Part shown: one piece after another, positions 44,642-50,284 of the stretch
Position numbering within the stretch: position 1 is the first letter of the stretch
Layout: the number at the start of each line of letters is the position of its first letter
Assembly: GCA_037446355.1 (NCBI GenBank)
Contig: JBBIIT010000024.1
Location: forward strand, 1 to 50,284
Source: Roseiarcus sp037446355
GTDB taxonomy: Bacteria > Pseudomonadota > Alphaproteobacteria > Rhizobiales > Beijerinckiaceae
Direction of reading: 5' to 3'
DNA: 50,284 nt
Program-made: the position numbers and the translations under genes
Notes under the pieces: generated by a model
Seen by the model: the letters and a program-made list of their open reading frames with translations, nothing else
What the model was told of the DNA's origin: nothing
Databases searched by the model: none

Positions 44642-45765
44642 TACCGCACCGTCGCGAAAAGAATGGCGAATATGCCGTCGATCACGATCACCATGAAGAT
44701 CGATTTGACGACCGATGCAGTGACCTTTCTGCCCAACGACTCGGCCGAGCCCTTGACCGCAAAGCCTTCGGAGACGGCGATGAGGCCGATCACCAGCCCC
44801 ATGACCGGCGCCTTGATCAGCCCGACCGCGAAGGTGTTGACGCCGATCGCGTCTTGCAGCCGCGTGAGGAACGCCTGCGGACTGATGTCGCCGTAGACCC
44901 AGGCGACGCAGAGGCCGCCGAAGATCGCCGACATGTCCGCCAGAAAAGTGAGCAGCGGCAGCGAGACGATCAGCGCCAGCACGCGCGGCAGCACCAAAAC
45001 TTCTAACGGATCGAGCGCCATCACGCGCAGCGCGTCGATCTCCTCTCGCATGTTCATCGAGCCGATTTCGGCCGTGATCGCCGAGCCGGAGCGGCCGGCG
45101 ATCATGATCGAGGTCAACAGCACACCCAGTTCGCGCAACACCAGAATGCCGATGAGATCGACCGCGAAGGCGCTGGCGCCGAAGCGCGAAAGCTGAAATA
45201 TGCCCTGCTGGGCGACAATGGCGCCGACAAGAAAATTGATCAGCGCGATGATCGGAGCGCTGCGGATCGCGAAGGCTTCGAGATGATAGACGCCGGCGAT
45301 CCATCGCCAACGCTCGGGGCGCGAGGCGACGCGGAGCAGGACGATCACGAGATGGCCCAGAAACGCCACCCCGCTGAGAACGTCGCGCCAGGCGCCGACG
45401 ACGCTTTCGCCGACGTCGGACAGCAGCGACGCGAGGGTCGGCCTATCGGCGCGGGGCGTCAGGTCGACCTGCCTATAACAGGCTTCCCGCATCAGCGCCT
45501 TGTGGGCGGGCGAGGCGCCCGTCAACTCGGACGGCGTCCCGGCCGCGCTCAGCCCCGCGCGCGAACGATCGATCACCCAAGCGCCGGCGGTGTCCATTTT
45601 GCGCACCCGCGACATGTCGATCGTCGTGCGCCCTGACGCGGCGACCAGCAGCGCGTCGGCTTGGACCTCGAGCCGGCGACCCTGCTCGAGCGTCCAGTCG
45701 CCGACAAGCGTCAGCGTGGCGCCATCGACTGTCTTTTTAGTAATGAATTCAGGGGCCTGTGACAT
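44638..45765 (-). CDS. mlaE: MlaE-family permease with N-terminal STAS domain
   Basis: This 375-aa protein has a cytoplasmic STAS domain (about residues 1-90; TIDMSRVRKMDTAGAWVID). The MlaE permease core follows (residues about 130-375), with AIRSAPIIALINFLVGAIVAQQG, GRSGSAITAEIGSMNMREEIDALRV, and the terminal YGD-to-FEG region. STAS is a separate protein (MlaB) in E. coli but is fused here. ATG 45765 is followed by SQAPEF. Longer in-frame reading to 46104 would cross the repeat region and is rejected. It is the first gene of the mla operon. Confidence 0.95.
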   Translation of the reverse strand: MSQAPEFITKKTVDGATLTLVGDWTLEQGRRLEVQADALLVAASGRTTIDMSRVRKMDTAGAWVIDRSRAGLSAAGTPSELTGASPAHKALMREACYRQVDLTPRADRPTLASLLSDVGESVVGAWRDVLSGVAFLGHLVIVLLRVASRPERWRWIAGVYHLEAFAIRSAPIIALINFLVGAIVAQQGIFQLSRFGASAFAVDLIGILVLRELGVLLTSIMIAGRSGSAITAEIGSMNMREEIDALRVMALDPLEVLVLPRVLALIVSLPLLTFLADMSAIFGGLCVAWVYGDISPQAFLTRLQDAIGVNTFAVGLIKAPVMGLVIGLIAVSEGFAVKGSAESLGRKVTASVVKSIFMVIVIDGIFAILFATVRY

Positions 45766-45900
45766 AGGACGCGCGGACCCGGAAGATTGACGGCGGCGCT
45801 TCGAAGCGTTCGAGGCGCTTGTATCGCGCGTCGCCGGCGCTGTCGAGCGTGGCGCCGTCGTCCCATCGGGAGATCGGACGACGGGAGCGGAAACAAAACC

Positions 45901-45930
45901 GGCACGAATCGGCGACGTCGAATCCGAATC
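45901..45930. repeat. GANTC-pair repeat, copy 1
   Basis: The copy begins with the 12-mer GGCACGAATCGG (45901-45912). GANTC sites lie at 45906, 45920 and 45926, with two more at 45950 and 45955. The preceding AACAAAACC resembles the bases before copy 3. Confidence 0.6.
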
Positions 45931-46053
45931 CCCCTTTTGCGGAAAAGGCGAGTCGATTCCTTCGTGCATCCGCGCACGGTAAGCCAAAAGTGAACGCGCG
46001 GGGCGAGGCCTCGTCCAAATCGAAACAAACCCGGCGAGAGCGGGGGCATAGCG

Positions 46054-46079
46054 GGCACGAATCGGGAAAACGCCGAATC
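46054..46079. repeat. GANTC-pair repeat, copy 2
   Basis: The same 12-mer GGCACGAATCGG at 46054-46065 is followed by GAAAA and a second GANTC (46075-46079), 16 bases after the first (46059). It lies 153 bases downstream of copy 1. Confidence 0.6.
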
Positions 46080-46208
46080 GCGGCGCGGTCTTGGTCTTTG
46101 GCAAGCCGAAATGCGCCCGCGGGCGCGGCCAGGGTTAGCGCGCGGCGCCGGCGGACCCGCCGCCGCTGTCCCAATTCGACCGCAAGCGGCGAATAGGCGC
46201 ACAATACC

Positions 46209-46234
46209 GGCACGAATCGGGAAAGAAACGATTC
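46209..46234. repeat. GANTC-pair repeat, copy 3
   Basis: The 12-mer GGCACGAATCGG at 46209-46220 is followed by GAAAG and a second GANTC at 46230-46234, again 16 bases after the first (46214). It lies 155 bases from copy 2. The gap 45766-46332 (567 bp) holding the three copies shows no convincing gene and is the upstream region of the mla operon. Confidence 0.6.
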
Positions 46235-46332
46235 GCTTTGAGCGCGCGCGAATTGGCAAGGGACGGTGCGGGGTGGATCGCCCACAGCGTTAATCTTGCG
46301 TCAAAGCGCGGGACCGTTCCTCAAAACGAACC

Positions 46333-46950
46333 TCATTCACGCCCCGAGGCCTTCAGGATACAGACCATTGTCGCATGCGCGGGTTCGCGACCGAGATTGC
46401 GAATGCGATGCGGGCGGTCGCAGCGGTAGCGCAGCGTTTCGCCGGCGCGCGCGATTTCGGCGACATCGCCGACCACGACCTCAAGTTCGCCCTCGAGCAC
46501 GGACAGGCATTCGACCGAGCCCCGAGGATGGGCCTCCGAGCCAAGCACGCCGCCCGGCTCGGCCTGAAAATCGTACCATTGCAGCCAGTCCACGGTGTTC
46601 AACCAGCCGATCACCGCGAGGCGGCAGAGGCCGTCGTCGGAAACCAGGATCGGCGTCGCTCCGCGCCGCGAATGTTCGATGAACGGCCCTTCCTCGGCGC
46701 CGTGCAGCACCGATTCAATAGAGACGTCCAGCGCATGGGCGAGGCGCCAGATTGTCGTCAAGGTCGGATTGGTCTCGTTGCGCTCGATCTGCGAAATGAT
46801 CGACTTGGCGACGCCCGATTGCTGCGAAAGATCGGCGAGCGAAAGCCCGTAGTCCTTGCGCAATTTGGCCACCGTGCGGCCGAGTTGGCTGGCCAGCGCG
46901 TGGGCGCCCGCCTCCAGAACCTTCGCCTTGTCCTTGCCTTCGACGCCCAT
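46333..46950 (-). CDS. XRE-family regulator with C-terminal cupin domain
   Basis: This 205-aa protein has an N-terminal helix-turn-helix (VAKLRKDYGLSLADLSQQSGVAKSIISQIERN, residues about 27-60). A cupin domain spans about 115-200, with EAHPRGSVECLSVLEGELEVVVGD and the late RYRCDRPHRIRNLG. Members of this class control metabolism of small molecules that bind the cupin. The histidine motif is partial, so metal binding is uncertain. The ligand is unknown. The start is ATG 46950. EamA transporter genes are common partners of such regulators, and one lies upstream. Confidence 0.9.
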   Translation of the reverse strand: MGVEGKDKAKVLEAGAHALASQLGRTVAKLRKDYGLSLADLSQQSGVAKSIISQIERNETNPTLTTIWRLAHALDVSIESVLHGAEEGPFIEHSRRGATPILVSDDGLCRLAVIGWLNTVDWLQWYDFQAEPGGVLGSEAHPRGSVECLSVLEGELEVVVGDVAEIARAGETLRYRCDRPHRIRNLGREPAHATMVCILKASGRE

Positions 46951-47029
46951 CGGCCAAACTCTCGCCTTGCCACGCGATGTTAGCCAAGTTCGTACGGAAT
47001 ATCGAACGCCTATTCGCCGCTGTGAGCTT

Positions 47030-48147
47030 TCAAACGGTCATCGTATCGTCCGCCTCGCTGCGGCGAAAGCGGTTGCGCTCGCGTTCGCGCCAAAGNNNNN
47101 NNNNNNNNNNNNNNNNNNNNNNNNNNNNNNNNNNNNNNNNNNNNNNNNNNNNNNNNNNNNNNNNNNNNNNNNNNNNNNNNNNNNNNNNNNNNNNNTCGTA
47201 TCGTCCGCCTCGCTGCGGCGAAAGCGGTTGCGCTCGCGTTCGCGCCAAAGCACGAATACGCCGGCAACGGCGACGACCGCCGCTCCGGCGACGATACGCG
47301 GCGTCGGCGTCTCCGCGAAGAACACGAAACCCAGCGCCGCCGCCCAAATCATAGCGACGTAGTCGAAAGCGGCGATGACCGAAGCGTCGGCGAAGCGATA
47401 GCTGTGGGTCATAAGGATTTGGCCGCCGCCGCCGAGCAGACCGATCAGGACGAGCATCGCGAATTGCTCGCGACTCGGCGTGACGAACATCTGCCCGGCG
47501 GCGAAGTCGGCGCCGGCGACGCCGCTCGGCCAGGCCCAGGCGAGCGCGAGCAGCGCCGCGCTGAAAACCGCGGTCAGCGACGAAAAATAGAAGACGATGG
47601 CGCCGGTCGGCTCGGAGTGGGTGAGCCGGCGGGTCTGAATCATCGCCACCGCCGAACTCGCGGCGCCGGCGAGCGCCACCAGGGCGCCGAGCGCGCGTTG
47701 CGGCGAAGCTTCCGCGGGCGCTTCGCCCAGATGATCCGAGAGCATCACGAGCACGCCCAGAAAGCCCAGCGCCACCGCCGCCCAGCGATAGGGCCGCACG
47801 ATCTCGCCGAGCGCGAAAGCCGCGAGCGGCACGACGATCAACGGCGTCGCGAACGTGAAGGCGGTGGCGTCCGCGAGCGGCAGCAGCGACAACACGACGA
47901 AATTGGCGAACATGCCGCCGCTGCCCGCGAGCGAACGGCCGATGTGGCCGAGCCGACGCCTGGTGTGCAACGCATGCGGGAACTCGCCGCGCGAGCTTAG
48001 CCATGCGACCAGCGTCACGAGCGCAAACAGCGAGCGGAACAACACGACTTCGCCGACAGGGAAACGCGCCGACGCCGTCTTGATGAGCGCGGACATCAGC
48101 GCGAAGGCGAGCGTCGCGGCGACCTTGAGAGCGACCCCGCGCAACAT
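47030..48147 (-). CDS. EamA/DMT-family transporter (split by an assembly artefact)
   Basis: This is a DMT-superfamily transporter with about ten membrane segments and two EamA repeats (for example FRSLFALVTLVAWLSS, AFTFATPLIVVPLAAFAL, FAMLVLIGLLGGGGQILMTHSY, ALGFVFFAETPTPRIVAGAAVVAVAG). The gene begins at ATG 48147 and, as written, is interrupted by 100 N and a duplicated 55 bp. If those 155 bases are removed the reading frame closes at TGA 47030 and gives 320 aa ending DDTMTV, a normal size and a hydrophilic tail. Substrate is unknown. It could export a metabolite under the adjacent XRE-cupin regulator. Confidence 0.82.
47041..47095. repeat. 55-bp direct repeat, left copy at gap
   Basis: This 55-bp block is identical to 47196-47250 and ends exactly where the N run starts. 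It is probably a contig-end overlap, not a biological duplication. Confidence 0.9.
47096..47195. other. Assembly gap of 100 N
   Basis: Exactly 100 N bases lie between two identical 55-bp blocks, so the size is a placeholder. The true gap is probably zero, since the flanks join into one reading frame. Confidence 0.97.
47196..47250. repeat. 55-bp direct repeat, right copy at gap
   Basis: This second identical copy starts immediately after the N run. Joining at this overlap gives continuous coding sequence for the EamA transporter. Confidence 0.9.
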
Positions 48148-48153
48148 CTCGGG

Positions 48154-48909
48154 CTAAAAAGCTCCGGGAAACGCGCCGCCGTCGATCAGCAGGTTCTGCC
48201 CGGCGATGTAGCCGGCGTGCGCGCTCGCGAGGAAGGCGCAGAGCGCGCCGAATTCCTCGGGCGAGCCGAGCCGGCCCGCCGGCACGCTGGCCGCGCGCGC
48301 CTCGATCGCGCCCGGACTAGCGCCCAGCGTCTGACGAATGCGGTCGGTGTCGAAAATGCCGGGCTGTATGGAATTGATCGTCACGTTGTCCTTGGCGTAA
48401 CGCCGCGCCGCGCTGGCCAGAAAGGCGGTGAGCCCCGCCCGCGCGCCTGAGGACACATCGAGCCGGGCGATCGGCGCGCGCACCGAGGCCGAGGTGATGT
48501 TGACGATGCGGCCGAATTTGCGCGCCGCCATGCCGGGGACGAGACGTTGTATCAGCGTGATCGGCGTTATCATATTGGCCTCGACGCCGCGCAGGATGTC
48601 CTCGCGGCCAATGTCCTCGAAAGCCTTGGGCGGCGGGCCGCCATTGTTGTTGACGAGAATGTCGGCTTCGGGGGCGGCTGCGATCAACGCCTCGCGCACT
48701 TGCGGATCGCCAAGGTCGCCCGGGACGACCGTCACCTCGGCGCCGGTCGAGGCGCGAATTTCGGCCGCGGTCGCTTCGGCGCGGGCGCTGTCGCGCCCGT
48801 TGACCACTACTTTGCAGCCCGCGCGCGCCAATTCCATCGCGCAGGCTCGCCCGAGGCCCTTGCTGGAAGCGCACACGATGGCGCTGCGCCCGGAAATGCC
48901 CAAATCCAT
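48154..48909 (-). CDS. Short-chain dehydrogenase/reductase-like protein with altered active site
   Basis: This 251-aa Rossmann-fold protein has a nucleotide-binding loop ASSKGLGRACAM in place of TGxxxGIG, NNNGGPPP (NNAG-like), and a normal GIFDTDRI region. Counting from catalytic Ser140 (NITSAS), the usual Tyr and Lys positions of YxxxK are Ser153 and Arg157 (VSSGARAG). The normal catalytic triad is therefore absent, and it may be a reductase with another mechanism or a binding protein. ATG 48909 has GGAGGAAA upstream. It is followed 6 bp later by the EamA gene on the same strand. Confidence 0.88.
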   Translation of the reverse strand: MDLGISGRSAIVCASSKGLGRACAMELARAGCKVVVNGRDSARAEATAAEIRASTGAEVTVVPGDLGDPQVREALIAAAPEADILVNNNGGPPPKAFEDIGREDILRGVEANMITPITLIQRLVPGMAARKFGRIVNITSASVRAPIARLDVSSGARAGLTAFLASAARRYAKDNVTINSIQPGIFDTDRIRQTLGASPGAIEARAASVPAGRLGSPEEFGALCAFLASAHAGYIAGQNLLIDGGAFPGAF

Positions 48910-49059
48910 AGTTTTTCCTCCGGCGAACGGCCCCGCGCGCAACCTCGCGGCGCTCCGTCCTAGCTGCAAGCCGGGCCTCTGTCATCGCGCCGACATGAGA
49001 ATCTGAACAAGGAAGCGGAAACTTTTCTTGATCCGCACGCGAGACCCCCGAGGCGCCCC

Positions 49060-49890
49060 GTGAGCAAGCCGGTCGAAAACACCAATCTCTATCGTACGAT
49101 CTTCATCTCGGATCTGCATCTGGGTACGCGCGGCTGTCAGGCCGCGTTGGCGCTCGACTTCCTCAAGCATAATGACGCCGACACGATCTACCTCGTCGGC
49201 GACATCATCGACGGCTGGCGGCTGCGTTCGGGCTGGTATTGGCCGCAGGCGCACAACGACGTCATCCAGAAACTATTGCGCAAGGTGCGGCGCGGCTCGC
49301 GCATGATCTTCGTGCCGGGCAATCACGACGAATTCGCGCGCCAATTCATCGGCCTGACCTTCGGCGGCATCGACATCAAGCGCAACGCTATTCACACCAC
49401 CGCCGATGGCAGGCGTTTCCTGGTGATGCACGGCGATGAGTTCGACGTTGTCGTACGCCATTCCAAATGGCTCGCCTTCTTCGGCGACTGGGCCTACGAC
49501 ACCGCGCTGTTCATCAACACCTATTTCAATGTCGCGCGCCGCGTGTTCGGTTTCGGCTACTGGTCGTTTTCGGCTTGGGCGAAACACAAGGTGAAGAACG
49601 CGGTCAACTTCATCGGTTCGTTCGAGCGTGAACTCGCGGGCGAAGCCAAGCGCCGCGGCGCGGACGGCGTCATCTGCGGCCATATCCATCACCCCGTCAT
49701 CCGCGAACTCGATGGCGTGACTTATGTGAACACCGGCGATTTCGTCGAATCCTGCTCGCTCGTCGTCGAGCACCAGGACGGATCGCTGGAAGTGCTTTTC
49801 TGGTCGACGCCGAAGGCCGAGGCGGCGACCGCCGAGACGCCCGAACCGCTCAAAGAAGAGCCGGTCGAGGCGGAGGCCGAAGCCGCCTGA
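49060..49890 (+). CDS. UDP-2,3-diacylglucosamine diphosphatase-like metallophosphoesterase (LpxH family)
   Basis: This 276-aa calcineurin-like phosphoesterase has all five metal motifs: ISDLHLGT, LVGDIIDGW, GNHDE, MHGDEFD and GHIHHP. The sequence best fits LpxH-type enzymes that hydrolyse UDP-2,3-diacylglucosamine in lipid A synthesis. Alphaproteobacteria often use LpxI for that step, so this may be a paralogue acting on another lipid or sugar diphosphate. The C-terminus is an acidic Glu/Ala tail. The start is GTG 49060. The glycosyltransferase gene that follows overlaps its stop by one base. Confidence 0.85.
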   Translation: MSKPVENTNLYRTIFISDLHLGTRGCQAALALDFLKHNDADTIYLVGDIIDGWRLRSGWYWPQAHNDVIQKLLRKVRRGSRMIFVPGNHDEFARQFIGLTFGGIDIKRNAIHTTADGRRFLVMHGDEFDVVVRHSKWLAFFGDWAYDTALFINTYFNVARRVFGFGYWSFSAWAKHKVKNAVNFIGSFERELAGEAKRRGADGVICGHIHHPVIRELDGVTYVNTGDFVESCSLVVEHQDGSLEVLFWSTPKAEAATAETPEPLKEEPVEAEAEAA

Positions 49891-50284
49891 TGCGCATTCT
49901 GCTGGCGACCGACGCCTGGAAACCGCAGGTCAACGGCGTCGTCCATACGCTTGAGCGCATGTCCGCGGCGGCCAAGGAATTCGGCGCCGAATTCGACTTC
50001 CTGACTCCCGAAGGCTTCTCGACTTTCCCGCTGCCGACTTATCCCGACATTCGCGTCGCGCTGGCAAGCGCGCATCAGGTGACGCGGCGCATCGAAAACT
50101 CCGGCGCCGACCACGTGCATATCGCGACCGAAGGGCCGATCGGCTGGGCGGCGCGCCGCTATTGCCGCCAGCGCGGGCGCATGTTCACGACGAGCTACCA
50201 TACGCGCTTTCCCGAATATATTTCGGCGCGCGCCCATGTGCCGGAGACCTGGACCTACGCGGCGTTGCGCCATTTCCATGCGCC
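49890..50284 (+). CDS. Glycosyltransferase family 1/4 protein (N-terminal part)
   Basis: The first 131 residues of a GT-B fold enzyme are visible: MRILLATDAWKPQVNGVVHTLER, then DHVHIATEGPIGWAARRYCR and TTSYHTRFPEY. This is the pattern of GDP-mannose-dependent alpha-mannosyltransferases and sulfoquinovosyl- or glycolipid glucosyltransferases. The gene runs off the window. Its one-base overlap with the LpxH-like gene implies a shared pathway, probably an envelope glycolipid. Confidence 0.85.
   Translation, partial: MRILLATDAWKPQVNGVVHTLERMSAAAKEFGAEFDFLTPEGFSTFPLPTYPDIRVALASAHQVTRRIENSGADHVHIATEGPIGWAARRYCRQRGRMFTTSYHTRFPEYISARAHVPETWTYAALRHFHA

Noticed and set aside
45766..46104. N-terminal extension of mlaE to 46104
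   Set aside because: The extension is Arg/Pro/Ser-rich, runs through the repeat elements, and has no family similarity. ATG 45765 gives the normal STAS-domain start.
45749..46285. A 178-codon open frame on the minus strand in the gap upstream of mlaE
   Set aside because: It overlaps the mlaE start, is Arg/Cys-rich with no recognisable domain, and has the look of a GC-rich shadow frame. The repeated DNA motif crosses frames, so it is not a coding repeat.
47041..47250. The 55-bp duplication as a biological direct repeat or target-site duplication
   Set aside because: It abuts a 100-N run on both sides, and collapsing it restores a coding frame, so an assembly overlap is the simpler explanation.

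Overview
This is a GC-rich stretch of bacterial chromosome, almost certainly from an alphaproteobacterium of the order Hyphomicrobiales (Rhizobiales), with Beijerinckiaceae/Methylocystaceae-like relatives the most likely guess. The evidence is AddAB of the alphaproteobacterial type in place of RecBCD, a sufBCDS-sufT operon, a crescentin-family coiled-coil protein, full and near-consensus CtrA boxes, clustered GANTC (CcrM) sites, and a mla-type lipid transporter with a DUF330-type lipoprotein. Genus is not determinable from the sequence alone. Most of the window is core or housekeeping. I see no prophage, insertion sequence, CRISPR array, rRNA or tRNA.

Layout. 0.2-6.5 kb: a class III nucleotide cyclase with a zinc ribbon, ilvD, then a short catabolic group (hydroxyproline epimerase, DapA-family lyase, divergent PAS-AraC regulator). 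6.5-15.3 kb: addB-addA, then a TAXI-like periplasmic binding protein and a small exported or anchored repeat protein. 15.3-20.5 kb (minus): sufB-sufC-sufD-sufS-sufT. 20.7-26.3 kb (minus): HerA-like ATPase, ppx, ppk1. 26.6-28.1 kb: the crescentin-like protein, divergent from ppk1 across an AT-rich regulatory region. 28.2-31.6 kb (minus): exported phosphodiesterase, purN, purM. 31.8-35.7 kb: small exported proteins, parC, a HicA-like protein and a PilZ protein. 35.8-38.3 kb (minus): rpsM-rpsK-rpoA-rplQ with its own promoter. 38.6-41.8 kb: psiE, remnant of an anion transporter, Crp/Fnr regulator, DUF2892 protein, ClC chloride channel. 41.8-45.8 kb (minus): mlaE-mlaF-mlaD-lipoprotein behind a 567-bp gene-free region with three repeated GANTC-containing elements. 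46.3-50.3 kb: XRE-cupin regulator, EamA transporter interrupted by an assembly gap, atypical SDR, LpxH-like phosphoesterase and the start of a glycosyltransferase.

How the genes work together. Three real multi-gene units dominate: Fe-S cluster assembly (Suf), polyphosphate turnover (ppk1/ppx), and phospholipid trafficking (MlaEFD plus lipoprotein). The epimerase/lyase/AraC group looks like part of a 4-hydroxyproline catabolic pathway whose oxidase and dehydrogenase lie elsewhere. The rpoA operon is detached from its usual secY-adk upstream neighbours.

The least explained structures are the three spaced GANTC-pair repeats upstream of mlaE (45.9-46.2 kb), the AT-rich ppk1/crescentin intergenic region with a near-CtrA box, and a perfect CtrA-type box in front of the exported phosphodiesterase. 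The 100-N gap at 47.1 kb is flanked by an exact 55-bp duplication and is most simply an unmerged contig overlap. Removing it restores one intact transporter gene. I found no convincing wholly new multi-gene system.
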